Shown here piece by piece: positions 54,473 to 63,350 of a stretch of 64,000 bases of DNA. Position 1 is the stretch's first letter, and every line of letters begins with the position of its first letter. A program made the translations under genes and the position numbers. The DNA is from Actinomycetota bacterium (GTDB lineage: Bacteria > Actinomycetota > CADDZG01 > WHSQ01), in NCBI GenBank assembly GCA_030447315.1, contig JAUJPD010000001.1:331493-395492 (forward strand), given 5' to 3'. The notes beneath the pieces were generated by a model that had not been told where the DNA came from, did no database searches, and saw nothing but the letters and a program-made list of their open reading frames with translations.

Positions 54473-55466
54473 GCCGCCGTCTCCCGAACGCCGAGTCCCG
54501 GCCCCTGCGGCAGCGTCACGATGCCTTTGTCATAGGTGACACCAGGGAATGGATCCTCGGCCAGCAACAAGGGGCCGTCGATGTCGCAATGGTCCGCGAG
54601 CGTCGCCACGCACGCCTGCGCCGTCGCCGCGACACCGGATTCCAGGTCACATCCGATCATGACCTTGAGACCCAGAGCCCGCGCGGTTGCGACGGCTCGA
54701 ACGGCCTCTCTGATCCCGCCCGTCTTTCGAAGCTTCAGATTGACGCCATCTACGACGCCGGCGAGGGAAGCGACATCAGATGCCGTCTTGACGTCCTCAT
54801 CCGCGAAGACGGGTATCGAGGTGGATCGAGTGATGTCCCTCAAAGCATCGTGACGACCGGACGCTATGGGTTGTTCGCATAGCTCGATGTCGAGTGGCTC
54901 CAGCTCACGCAAGGCCGCAACCGCCACGTCCGGCTCCCAGCCCTCGTTCGCGTCGATACGGAGCTTGCCCCGATAGACCTCGCGGATCCGGGCCAGGGCT
55001 TCCACATCACCTTCGAAACCCACCTTGGTCTTGATGACCGGATGATCGGCGAGGTGACGGGCTCGAGCGACCATGTCCTCGACCGGGCCGATCGGTACCG
55101 TCACCGAGGTGGGGGGAGGACGATGGCCGGCCATCCCCAACAACTGGGCGACCGAGATGCCCACGCGCGCCGCCAGGTCGTCGCGGCGATATCGAGTGCG
55201 CACCGGGCAGGACCGGCGGGTAGCAGCCGGCCGATCGACTCGAGGTCGTGGGGCCCGTTCATCGAGCCGAGGTCGAGCGACTCGAGCTGGGCTACCACCG
55301 CCTCGACCGAGTCGCCGGTGCGGTCCTCCGGGCTCACCTCACCTATTCCTCGGTGAGCCCCCCAGCTCAACCGAACGAAGACGTTGTCGGCGACGTCCCA
55401 GCTCTTGGTGGCGATCGTGAATCGCTCTGCCAGCCGAAGGGACCGGGCTTCGACCGTCATCGTCAC
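54469..55466 (-). CDS. Enolase-superfamily dipeptide epimerase / DgcA-like (single-base frameshift)
   Basis: About 332 aa after repair, from the GTG at 55466 (GGAGGA 7 nt upstream). Muconate-lactonising-type barrel: KTKVGFEGDVEALARIREVY (catalytic Lys), LRIDANEGWEPDVAV (metal Asp), ELCEQPI (Glu), PVFADEDVKT (Asp/Glu) and the second Lys in VNLKLRKTGG. This set fits L-Ala-D/L-Glu epimerase and DgcA. The break is near 55181: GATATCGCCGCGACGAC needs one more G. Overlaps the DUF1611 gene. Substrates: Ala-Glu dipeptides or N-acetyl-D-glutamate. Confidence 0.85.
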
Positions 55467-55498
55467 GTGTTTTTCCTCCATGGATCCATAATGGTTGC

Positions 55499-56342
55499 AT
55501 GCACATGAACACGCTCAAGACATATGTCCTTCTGGCGGCTCTCGGTGGGTTCCTGGTGTTCCTCGGAAGCAGGTTCTTGGGGCCGAGCGGAGCAACGATC
55601 GGGCTCGTCATCGCCTTCGTGACCGTCGGTGGCTCCTACTGGTTCTCCGACAAGATCGCGATCCGAGCCTCGCGGGCGCAACCGGTGTCGGAGGCCGAAG
55701 CGCCCCAGCTCTACCGGATGGTGAGAGAGCTGGCGATGGCCGCCCGGATGCCGATGCCCAGGCTCTACATGACTCCGGACGTCCAGCCAAATGCATTCGC
55801 GACCGGGCGCAACGACAAGACCGCCGTGGTCGCGGTCACGCGGGATCACCGAGCTACTCAGCGAAGACGAGCTGCGTGGAGTCATCGCACACGAGCTCGC
55901 GCATATCAAGAACCGGGACATCTTGATCGGTTCGGTGGCCGCCGCGATCGCGACCGCCATCAGCTACGCCGCCCATATTGCTTTCTTCTTCGGTGGATCT
56001 GACGACGACGATGGAGCTAATCCGATAGCGGCTCTTGCGACGCTGATGCTGGCGCCGATGGCGGCCGGTCTCATCCAGATGGCCATCTCACGTTCCCGTG
56101 AATTCGAGGCCGACCGCGCCGGCGCGTCCTTCATCAACAGCGGCGAGCCGCTTGCCCGTGCGCTCGAGAAGCTTCACCTGGGGGCGCAGAAGATCCCGAT
56201 GAACGTCGAGCCTGCACAGGCTTCGAAGTTCATCGTCAATCCGCTGACCGGGCGCAAAGCCAGGTTCGCGAAGCTGTTCTCCACGCACCCTCCGATGGAG
56301 GAGCGGATCGCCCGCCTGCGGGCGCCTCTGGCCGCTCGCTAA
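55499..56342 (+). CDS. htpX: M48 family zinc metalloprotease, HtpX type (2-base frameshift)
   Basis: 281 aa after repair. Membrane helices near 8-26 and 30-46, then MTPDVQPNAFATGRNDKTAV, the zinc site VIAHELAHIKNRDIL (HELAH), helices around IGSVAAAIATAISYAAHIAFF and SREFEADRAGASF with the third ligand Glu. Degrades damaged membrane proteins with FtsH. The frame breaks just before the zinc site: GTCACGCGGGATC should read GTCACGCGCGGGATC, a lost CG unit at about 55838-55843. Both halves are otherwise perfect, so a sequence error is likely. Confidence 0.92.
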
Positions 56343-56393
56343 AGCGACCGCCGCTCACAAAGACCCTCCTCGAGCGTGGGGTCCATACAAAAG

Positions 56394-57081
56394 ATGAGGA
56401 AGCCGCGGATCAGGCTCGAGGGCCACATCGCCGCCGCCGGCTTCACCTCCGGTGACCGCTTCGTCGTCGGGCTGTGGGATAAGAGCCCGCTGGGCCCGAT
56501 AACCGATGTCATGTGGGCGCGTCCCGACGGCAGGAAAGTGCTGCTGGCCTGCGGACCGCAGGTAGCTGCATTCGTCGGTGGCGTTTACGGGTTCGACGAG
56601 ACCCTGGTCGTCGAGACATCCGTGAAGCGGACCCACGAGCGGATCGTGGTCATCGCCGGCCCCCTGCGCCTGGACCTCGAGATGTCGTCTCCGCTCCGGC
56701 TGTTCTCGCTTCGCCCCAGGTTCCTGCGTCGCTCGGCCCTCTGGGTTCGTATAGAAGATCTCCTGCTCCGGCCGCTGGCGGGTCGCCTCCTCCTCGGCGG
56801 AGCATCCCGGGTCCACCTCTACGGCCGGAGCCCCAGCGGCGTACGTGAGTGGTACTGCATCGAGTCCTATCGAAAGATCCGCGCCGCCACCGCCACGATC
56901 GATGGTAGAGACCTCGGCCCCCTTGCACCCCTCGATCCTCCCGCTCGTTTCGGCTTCAGCGAGTTCCCGCGCCGCCCTGCGGCGGTCGGATGCGCCCCCC
57001 TGCTGGAGGGCGCGGAGGCCTACCTTCCCGACGGCTTCGACGGCAAGGGCGAACGAAGGTCCGGCCCGGCGCGCGCCCTAA
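56394..57081 (+). CDS. Conserved-looking cytosolic protein of unknown function (probable 2-base frameshift at 3' end)
   Basis: About 229 aa. No signal or membrane helix stands out. Beta-rich: IRLEGHIAAAGFTSGDRFVV, MWARPDGRKVLLACGPQV, ERIVVIAGPLRLDLEM and FGFSEFPRRPAAVGCAPLLE. I do not recognise a family. The uninterrupted frame runs on to 57350 through the convergent transporter gene, which is implausible; restoring one CG unit in the run at 57068-57076 gives a stop at 57081, overlapping the transporter stop by 4 nt. The start may instead be the GTG at 56376. Confidence 0.65.
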
Positions 57082-57971
57082 CGTTCTGGCAACGGCGCAG
57101 AGACCCGCAGACGAGGCACGGCCTCGACCATCACGATCGCGAACATGATGAGGATCGCGCCCGCCCACGACACAGCCGTCAGCGACTCTCCGGCGAGGAG
57201 GTAGGCGAAGAGACCGGCGAAGACCGGCTCGCTCGTCAGGATCAAGGCGGTGCGCGCCGGAGATGCATGTCTCTGCGCGTAGGTTTGAACGAAGAATCCC
57301 AGCGCGCTCGCCAGCAGCGAGGTCACCACGAGAGCCGACCACACCGTTGACGAGCGAGGCACCACGAGGTCACCCTGCGCCACCGCCAGGACGAGGCTGA
57401 ATGCGCCGGTGACCCCCAACTGCACCGCCAGAAGCGCGCCGTGATGATGGCGCTCCAGAGCCCGGTCCGTGGCGAGGATGTGCAACGAGAAAGAGCATGC
57501 GCACAGGAACACGAGTGCGTCGCCGAACAGCCGCGCGCCCTCTCCGCCGGCCCCGGACAACAGATACAGCCCCAGCGTCGATAAAGCCGCCGCGACCCAG
57601 GCGGCCGCACCGGCTCGGTGGCCCAACAACAAGGCACCGAGGAGAGGCGTGAGGACCACGAACAGCCCCGTGATGAAGCCCGCGTTCGAGGCGGTCGTGC
57701 GTTCCAGGCCCAGCGTCTGAAAGAAGTATCCGGCGGTCAGGAAAGCCCCCATCACCACACCTGCCCGAGCTCCTGCTCGGCCAAGTTCCCCCAACGAGCG
57801 CCGGAAGATGATCGCCACCACGGCCGCGGCGGGGATGAACCGGTACGCGAGGAACGTGGTGACGGGGATCAGCTCGACCGCGTCCTGCACCATCACGAAC
57901 GTGAGGCCCCAGATCGCGCAGATGCCGATCAGGGCCAGCTCCGCGAGGGGGGAACGCCTCTTCTCGATCAC
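57078..57971 (-). CDS. EamA/DMT-family transporter (second copy)
   Basis: 297 aa, ten helices in two EamA repeats: ELALIGICAIWGLTFVMVQD, ERTTASNAGFITGLFVVLTP and ALILTSEPVFAGLFAYLLAGE, the usual EamA positions. Not close to the copy at 51703. Substrate unknown. GTG start, 9 nt before the topoisomerase stop in the same direction, so perhaps co-transcribed. Confidence 0.92.
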   Translation of the reverse strand: MIEKRRSPLAELALIGICAIWGLTFVMVQDAVELIPVTTFLAYRFIPAAAVVAIIFRRSLGELGRAGARAGVVMGAFLTAGYFFQTLGLERTTASNAGFITGLFVVLTPLLGALLLGHRAGAAAWVAAALSTLGLYLLSGAGGEGARLFGDALVFLCACSFSLHILATDRALERHHHGALLAVQLGVTGAFSLVLAVAQGDLVVPRSSTVWSALVVTSLLASALGFFVQTYAQRHASPARTALILTSEPVFAGLFAYLLAGESLTAVSWAGAILIMFAIVMVEAVPRLRVSAPLPER

Positions 57972-57980
57972 GACGAGAAG

Positions 57981-59039
57981 CTAACTGGCTCTCTTGGCCT
58001 CTTTCACTACGAGTTCGCTCGCGCGTGGCTCCTCGATCAGATCGAGCACCGCGTGTTCGAAGGTCTCCAGCCAGCGGGACTCCTCGAAGCCGTCCTCGCC
58101 CAGCTGCTCCATCACCGGCTTGATCGTCCATCCGGACTCGAAGCGGTCGATCACGCGCGGGTCGACGTAGGACTTGCGACACACCGCCGGCGTGTTGCCC
58201 AGGTAGTGGGACACCTCTTTGATCGCGCGAGCGACGGCACGCTTGCGAGCCGTCGGCGACCTCACCGCCTCCGACGAAACCGCGAGAGCCTTGGCCGCCA
58301 GCACCGTGGCGTGCCAGGTGCGGAAGTCCTTCGCCGAATAGTCGCCACCCGCGATGTGCTTCAAGTAGGCGTTGATGTCCGACGACTTCACGTCGATCCA
58401 TCGATTCCCCGAGCGATAGGCGAGCAACTCATCGCCTCCTCCCCGCCGGCGCTTCAATGACCGAACCACCTCGTATACGGCGGGGTCCACCACCGCCTGA
58501 TAGCGATCCTTGCCGCTCTTGGCGATGTACTCGAAGACGACTTGCGGGCCCTCGAAGCGAACATGTTCCTTGCGCATCGTCGCGAGACCGTAGGTCTCGT
58601 TCGACTCGGCATAGGTCTCCCCACCGATCCGGAAGAACCCACGATCCAGCAGACGCACCGCACAAGCCAGCACCCGTTCGCGGGGCATACCTTCATGCTC
58701 GAGCTGTAGGTCGGTGAAGTGCCTGATCTTCGGGAGCGCGGCCGCGAACTCCACCATCTTGTCGAACTTCTCTTGATCACGCCGGGTGCGCCAGGCCTCG
58801 TGGTAGAGGTACTGCTTGCGCCCGGCAGCATCGGTCCCCACCGCTTGCAGATGGCCGTTGGCATGTTCGCAGATCCACACGTCGATCCAGGCGGGCGGGA
58901 TGCCGAGGTCCTTGATGCGCTGCAGGGTGGCCACATCCTCTATCGGGGCGCCGGTGGGGTCCAGGTACTCGAACCCCCTGCCGCGACGCCGGCGCGTCAA
59001 GCCGGGACCGGAACAGGCGACTCGGCGAAGTCTCGGCAT
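57981..59039 (-). CDS. DNA topoisomerase IB (poxvirus/eukaryote-like)
   Basis: 352 aa from the ATG at 59039. N-terminal IPPAWIDVWICEHANGHLQA and the DAAGRKQYLYHEAW segment; the catalytic domain has active-site residues in RFEGPQVVFEYIAKSGKDRY, KDFRTWHATVLAA and the nucleophilic Tyr in VCRKSYVDPRVIDRFESG. Relaxes both positive and negative supercoils via a 3'-phosphotyrosine. Present in scattered bacteria; not essential, usually thought to be transferred. Confidence 0.93.
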   Translation of the reverse strand: MPRLRRVACSGPGLTRRRRGRGFEYLDPTGAPIEDVATLQRIKDLGIPPAWIDVWICEHANGHLQAVGTDAAGRKQYLYHEAWRTRRDQEKFDKMVEFAAALPKIRHFTDLQLEHEGMPRERVLACAVRLLDRGFFRIGGETYAESNETYGLATMRKEHVRFEGPQVVFEYIAKSGKDRYQAVVDPAVYEVVRSLKRRRGGGDELLAYRSGNRWIDVKSSDINAYLKHIAGGDYSAKDFRTWHATVLAAKALAVSSEAVRSPTARKRAVARAIKEVSHYLGNTPAVCRKSYVDPRVIDRFESGWTIKPVMEQLGEDGFEESRWLETFEHAVLDLIEEPRASELVVKEAKRAS

Positions 59040-59216
59040 CTGTGATCCTCGGTCGACGACGGCGTGGTGGCCGCTGTGATACCCGCCCCCGAGCCACCCC
59101 ACACTCCGGCCCGAGCGCCGACACAGGTGTCAGGCGGAAGCGAGCGGGTACATAGCCGGCACAAGAGGGACCGTTTCACGGGATCCATCGGCCCCCAACG
59201 TCCAGGAGGTGTCTTC

Positions 59217-59678
59217 ATGTCGAGCATCGAACAGTCGATCGAAGTCAACGTGCCGGTACGCACCGCGTACAACCAGTGGACCCAGTTCGAAGACTTTCCC
59301 CACTTCATGGAGGGGGTCGAGAAGGTCCACCAGATCGACGACGTGCGGCTGCACTGGGTGGCAGAGATCCTCGGCCAACACCGGGAGTGGGATGCCAAGA
59401 TCACAGAGCAGCTGCCCGATGAACGGATCGCCTGGACCAACGTCGACGGTGCCACCAATGCAGGCGTGGTGACCTTCCACAAGATCGACGACAACACCAC
59501 GAAGATCATGCTCCAGTTGGAGTTCGATCCCGACGGCGTTGCAGAGAAGGCCGCCGATGCGCTCGGCCTGGTCAAGGGCCGCGTCAAGGGCGATCTGGAG
59601 CGCTTCAAGAGCTTCATCGAGAGCCGGGGCGCCGAGACCGGCCAGTGGCGCGGTGAGGTCACCCAAGACCACAGCTAG
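59217..59678 (+). CDS. SRPBCC (START-like / cyclase-dehydrase) protein
   Basis: 153 aa; AGGAGG 7 nt before the ATG. IEQSIEVNVPVRTAYNQWTQ, the FEDFPHFMEGVEKV loop and HKIDDNTTKIMLQLEFDPDG followed by a long C-terminal helix define the SRPBCC helix-grip fold, polyketide cyclase 2 subgroup. Binds hydrophobic ligands in relatives; ligand here unknown. The 177 nt upstream are non-coding with nothing named. Confidence 0.9.
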   Translation: MSSIEQSIEVNVPVRTAYNQWTQFEDFPHFMEGVEKVHQIDDVRLHWVAEILGQHREWDAKITEQLPDERIAWTNVDGATNAGVVTFHKIDDNTTKIMLQLEFDPDGVAEKAADALGLVKGRVKGDLERFKSFIESRGAETGQWRGEVTQDHS

Positions 59679-59718
59679 CGGGCAGTGACCCCGCCCTCCC
59701 AGCCGGGGTTCTAAGCCT

Positions 59719-60309
59719 TCATCGGTTCTCTCGCTCCAGGACCGCGCGGATCTCCGCCACCTGGTCGGGCGCGAGCCAGCGCGAGAGCGAAGCGACGATC
59801 GATTCCACCGTTATTGCGGCCCCGGCCGCGCTCAGCGAGGCGACCGTCTTGAGCACGAATCCTCGGTAGTCCCCCGGCACCCGCACGCCTGCCACCATTC
59901 CGGTCGCGCGCCATTCATTCTCGAGATCGGCAACATCGGGCTGGTCCCACCACGCCGCTTCGGGATCTCGCCGGGGCTCGGACACACCCGCGACCAGCGG
60001 AACGACATTGACCGGCTTGCTTCCCGGCCGCTTCCAAGTCGGAGGATCGTGGTAGTCGGGCTCGAAGCGCAACCGCTTCAACGACAGCGCCTCGCCATCT
60101 GCCTCGAGGACCAAGCGCAGCGAACGCCCGCCGGCATCGGGAAGGTTTCCCGCGTCGCGATAACGAAGCGCCTGGGCCACGCTCAGCGCCTCCGCGCCCG
60201 ACACCTGGTCACGACGACTTGGGTCTCGTACTCGAGCGAGCTCGATCTCGAGATCGCTCACGCTCATGAGGTACCAGCCCTCGCTCAACAGCGGGCGCTG
60301 CGAGCTCAT
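59719..60309 (-). CDS. Unknown cytosolic protein coupled to zur
   Basis: 196 aa. Contains WYLMSVSDLEIELARVRDPS near the start and PVNVVPLVAGVSEPRRDPEA in the middle, then a helical C-terminus (ITVESIVASLSRWLAPDQVA). I do not recognise a domain. Its start overlaps the zur-like stop (ATGA), so it is the third gene of the ZIP-zur unit and probably zinc-regulated. Confidence 0.7.
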   Translation of the reverse strand: MSSQRPLLSEGWYLMSVSDLEIELARVRDPSRRDQVSGAEALSVAQALRYRDAGNLPDAGGRSLRLVLEADGEALSLKRLRFEPDYHDPPTWKRPGSKPVNVVPLVAGVSEPRRDPEAAWWDQPDVADLENEWRATGMVAGVRVPGDYRGFVLKTVASLSAAGAAITVESIVASLSRWLAPDQVAEIRAVLERENR

Positions 60310-60821
60310 CCGGAGCCGGGGCCCATCACGTCACGTTCTTGTTGCACATCTCGGCCAACACCTCGGCTATCTCGGCTATTCACCGGGTTGTCGTCCCCGC
60401 ACGAGGAGCAGAGGCCGTAGAGCTCTGCCACGTGAGCCACGGAGGTGAAGCCGTGGACATCGGCCACCCGCCGGGCCCACTGTTCGACCTCGTCGCTCGA
60501 GATCTCCACCGACAGGCCACAGGACCTGCACACGAGGTGGTGGTGATGATGCCGCGAGTCACACAAGCGGTAGATCGTCTCGCCTTCCGGCTTCGCCAGA
60601 GCGTCGATGCCCCCGCTCTGCACCAGAGTCTGCAGCTCTCTGTAAACCGTCGTCAGCCCGACCCGTTGCCCTGCTCGCCGAAGATCATCGTGGAGCTCCT
60701 GCGCGGTCTTGAAGCCGTTCGCTTCTTGCAGTGCAGCCGCGATGGCGGCCCGCTGCCGCGTCGAGCGCCGCTGGGGTCGCGGTCGAGGGTCATCAGAGCC
60801 GGCCGGCATCACAGCGCTCAT
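60306..60821 (-). CDS. zur: Fur-family regulator, probably Zur
   Basis: 171 aa. Winged helix with STRQRAAIAAALQEANGFKT and VGLTTVYRELQTLVQSGGID; the regulatory site GETIYRLCDSRHHHHHLVCRSCG (HHHHH plus CxxC) and the second CxxC in LYGLCSSCG. Followed by an unusual 27-residue hydrophilic tail. The direct coupling to a ZIP zinc transporter and an upstream palindrome favour zinc over iron sensing. Represses the operon when Zn2+ is bound, by family knowledge. Confidence 0.88.
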   Translation of the reverse strand: MSAVMPAGSDDPRPRPQRRSTRQRAAIAAALQEANGFKTAQELHDDLRRAGQRVGLTTVYRELQTLVQSGGIDALAKPEGETIYRLCDSRHHHHHLVCRSCGLSVEISSDEVEQWARRVADVHGFTSVAHVAELYGLCSSCGDDNPVNSRDSRGVGRDVQQERDVMGPGSG

Positions 60822-61567
60822 TCGAAAGCCAGGAGCGCGACCATCGTCCCCACTCCGGCCAGCAGGCCCAGCACCTGGATGGCCGACTTCACCGGCTCGG
60901 GCTCTTTGTGCAACTCCGGGATCAGATCCGTGCTCGCGATGTACACGAAAGCCCCCGCCGTAAACGGGAGCAAGGCCCGAGCGATGGACGCCTGCGAAGC
61001 CACCACCAGGGCGATCCCCCCACCCGCGATCGCTGCTAGCCCGGTGGCGAAGTTCAACAACAGGGCTCGTCGCGGGGCTACTCCCGCGTGGACCAGGATG
61101 CCGAAGTCGCCGAGCTCCTGAGGGATCTCGTGCAGGGCCACCGCGACCGCCGTCGCGACACCCACCTGCGGCGACACCGTGAAGGCGGCCGCGACTATCG
61201 CGCCGTCGATGAAGTTGTGAAGACCGTCGCCGATGAGGTTCATCGTGGCCACCGGGTGCAGCACCTCGTCCGGAGGCATGTGCGAGTGGTGCCAGTGGAG
61301 GACCTTCTCGAGGATGAAGAAGACGACCACCCCTCCAACCAACAACAAAGAGGCGGTGAGGTCGAAGCCGTTCTCTTCTTCGGCCACCTCGGGCAGGATG
61401 TGGATGAAGGCGTCCCCCAGCAAGGCTCCGGCTGCGAAGGCCACGAGGACGATGAGGCCCTTGCGCAGCGTCGTGGGCGCCACCACGAGGGTGAGGCCTC
61501 CCACGAACGAGAGTGCGCTGATGGCCAGCAGGCTGCCGAACGTGGCCAGCACGACCGAGGTCTCCAT
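60818..61567 (-). CDS. ZIP-family zinc transporter
   Basis: 249 aa, about eight helices. Helix IV NLIGDGLHNFIDGAIVAAAF and helix V VALHEIPQELGDFGILVHAG carry the metal ligands HNFxDG and HEIPQELGD. A His-rich loop LHWHHSHMPPDE lies between helices III and IV. Imports Zn2+ or other divalent metals into the cytosol. First gene of the zur operon, 23 nt after a palindromic box. Confidence 0.93.
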   Translation of the reverse strand: METSVVLATFGSLLAISALSFVGGLTLVVAPTTLRKGLIVLVAFAAGALLGDAFIHILPEVAEEENGFDLTASLLLVGGVVVFFILEKVLHWHHSHMPPDEVLHPVATMNLIGDGLHNFIDGAIVAAAFTVSPQVGVATAVAVALHEIPQELGDFGILVHAGVAPRRALLLNFATGLAAIAGGGIALVVASQASIARALLPFTAGAFVYIASTDLIPELHKEPEPVKSAIQVLGLLAGVGTMVALLAFE

Positions 61568-61589
61568 GAGCGGCGAACCTAACAGCTAA

Positions 61590-61604
61590 TGAGACCCGTT
61601 TTCA
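61590..61604. promoter_or_regulatory. Probable Zur box
   Basis: Minus-strand TGAAAACGGGTCTCA is an imperfect palindrome (5 of 7 base pairs around a central G) of the TGANAATNATTNTCA type used by actinobacterial Zur. It lies 23-37 nt upstream of the ZIP start, between the divergent zinc operon and padR. Confidence 0.65.
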
Positions 61605-61685
61605 ATAAGCTTCGGCGTTCAGAAAGGAACCTTGTGGGCGCACCAGTCCCTTGACTACAGGACTATATCTTCCTATTCTTTTCCG

Positions 61686-62036
61686 GTGCCCCGCCGCAAG
61701 TTCGGAACCCTGCTGCCGCTCGAGACCGAGATCCTCGAGGCGGGCCTGTCGTTGCTTCGCTCGGGACAGGGGACGTTCCATGGATTCGGTCTAGCCCGAA
61801 CCTTGCGGGAAAAGAGCGGGTCACGAGCCTTGACGGCCCACGGAACCCTTTACAAGGCATTGAGCAGACTGGAAGCGTTGGGCCTGCTCGCGTCCCGATG
61901 GGACGAGGTGGCGGTTGAAGGGCGACCTCGTCGACGACTGTACGAGCTCACCGGCCACGGGATCCAGGTGGCCGAAGGGTGCCCTGGCGGAGAAGGCCCC
62001 TGGACGTTCTCCCCTCTCGCTCCGAAACCCACGTGA
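61686..62036 (+). CDS. PadR-family transcriptional regulator
   Basis: 116 aa from the GTG at 61686. Winged helix: LPLETEILEAGLSLLRSGQG, FHGFGLARTLRE, TAHGTLYKALSRLEALGLL and GRPRRRLYELTGHGI, which is the wing. Short, without the C-terminal coiled coil. Its stop overlaps the GTG of the next gene (GTGA), so the two form an operon, as is common for PadR with small membrane proteins. Confidence 0.88.
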   Translation: MPRRKFGTLLPLETEILEAGLSLLRSGQGTFHGFGLARTLREKSGSRALTAHGTLYKALSRLEALGLLASRWDEVAVEGRPRRRLYELTGHGIQVAEGCPGGEGPWTFSPLAPKPT

Positions 62037-62534
62037 CACCGGACCGCGCGAGAGAACTGGTGTCACGGTGGGTGCGGTTCTACACGCAGGGGCTCCCGCC
62101 TCCGATCAACCAGCGGCGCGTGGAAGAGATCGGGGCCGACGTGCACGATCACGTTGCGCTCGAGCGCCCGCGGGACGAGCGACCGGCGCATCGCCCTCAG
62201 CATCCTGTCGCGGATGGTTCGCGGCATCATCGCCGACGTCTCATGGCGGCGGCAGATCCGGCCACTCCGGCCACTGAAAGGAGACATCGTGAAACCCAAC
62301 ATTCCGATCCTGGCACTCGGCTCCACCGTCGGAGCGGCCCTCATCATCTTCGGAGAAGCCGATGACGCTCCCGGCCTGGTGCTCTTCGGTCTCCTGATCG
62401 TCGTCGGCGCGCTCGGTTTTGGACTGACGCCCACGCTACGTAGCAGGTCACGCGTCCTGGGTTTCATCGCCGCGGCGATCTCCGTGACGGCCGTCGGGAG
62501 CGGCATCGGCGGCTGGCTCGAGAACAACGTCTAA
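62033..62534 (+). CDS. PadR-associated membrane protein (2-base frameshift)
   Basis: 167 aa after repair. N-terminal cytosolic module: TPDRARELVSRWVRFYTQGL, RRVEEIGADVHDHVALERAR, GTSDRRIALSILSRMVRGI; then three helices ending GFIAAAISVTAVGSGIGGWL. Proteins of this kind follow padR in many actinobacteria. The break is near 62168: GAGCGCCCGCGGG should read GAGCGCGCCCGCGGG, again a missing GC/CG unit. Function unknown; perhaps the target or sensor of the PadR repressor. Confidence 0.78.
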
Positions 62535-62592
62535 GCTCAGCTCACCGCCTTCTTCAACTAGGTCTCTGGCGTTGAGGCGTGACCGATGAGCA

Positions 62593-62973
62593 TCAGAGTG
62601 GGTCGAGGCGGGCCATGAGCAGGCAGAACGCATTGCCTTCGGGGTCCGCCAGGACATGCCACTGCTCCTCCCCTGTCTGGCCGATGTCGGCCGGGCGCGC
62701 ACCGAGCTCAAGAAGGCGTTCGAGCTCGGCGTCCTGATGCGGTCGGTGGCGTTGACGTCGATGTGCAGCCGGGATTTCCCCTTCTCCGGCTGATCGCTGC
62801 GACTGAGGATGATCGTCGGCTGCGGACCGCCGAAGCCCTCGCGCGGCCCGATCTCCACCGAGCCGTCGTCCTGCGCGATCGAGCACGACGAAGTCCAGCA
62901 CCTCGCACCAGAACCGCGCCAGCACCTCAGGGTCCCGGCAACCGAGCACGAGCTCACTGATACGACATGCCAT
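62593..62973 (-). CDS. VOC-family (glyoxalase-like) protein, two compensating frameshifts
   Basis: 126 aa. N-terminal ISELVLGCRDPEVLARFWCE; a middle read in another frame, DDGSVEIGPREGFGGPQPTI and SRLHIDVNATDR; and the C-terminal LLELGARPADIGQTGEEQWH then VLADPEGNAFCLL. Together they form a complete glyoxalase_6-type domain. One extra base near 62871-62877 and one missing near 62737-62741 explain the shifts, and the length is conserved. Role unknown; related proteins are often resistance or detoxification enzymes. Confidence 0.8.
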   Translation of the reverse strand: MACRISELVLGCRDPEVLARFWCEVLDFVVLDRAGRRLGGDRAARGLRRSAADDHPQSQRSAGEGEIPAAHRRQRHRPHQDAELERLLELGARPADIGQTGEEQWHVLADPEGNAFCLLMARLDPL

Positions 62974-63074
62974 TAACGAAACCTACTCTCAGCCTGGGAC
63001 CTACAGGGGAAGCCACATCGGTTAAACCACCTGTACAAGAGGTATCGGGCCGTCACCTCCTGCGCGTCGCCTCT

Positions 63075-63350
63075 TTACCGTGGCCGGTAGACGTCCGCAC
63101 GATGGTCGATCCGGACTACACGAACCTGCCGGGCCTCATCATGGATCTCGTAGATCACTCGGTATGCCCCGCGTCGCGCGGACCACAGCCCCGATAGTTC
63201 CTGCTCAAGCTGATGTCCCACCCGATTGGGCGCTTCGAGGAGTGGGCCGAGGACGAGCTCGACGATCGCGGCGGCTGCCTTCTCAGGCAACCTCGCAAGC
63301 GTTCGCTCCGCAGAGCTCGCAACGGGAAGCTTCCATTTCGGGCCACTCAA
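63075..63350 (-). CDS. RelE-family mRNA interferase toxin
   Basis: 91 aa. WKLPVASSAERTLARLPEKA, LEAPNRVGHQLEQELSGLWS and ARRGAYRVIYEIHDEARQVR match the RelE fold, with the basic residues (R in YRVIYE, R in IDHRADVYR) used for ribosome-bound mRNA cleavage. Overlaps the antitoxin gene by 4 nt. Active in translation arrest under stress. Confidence 0.93.
   Translation of the reverse strand: MSGPKWKLPVASSAERTLARLPEKAAAAIVELVLGPLLEAPNRVGHQLEQELSGLWSARRGAYRVIYEIHDEARQVRVVRIDHRADVYRPR

Noticed and set aside
57082..57350. Extension of the 56.4-kb unknown protein to 57350
   Set aside because: It would be fully antisense to the DMT transporter C-terminus and changes to Arg/His-rich composition.
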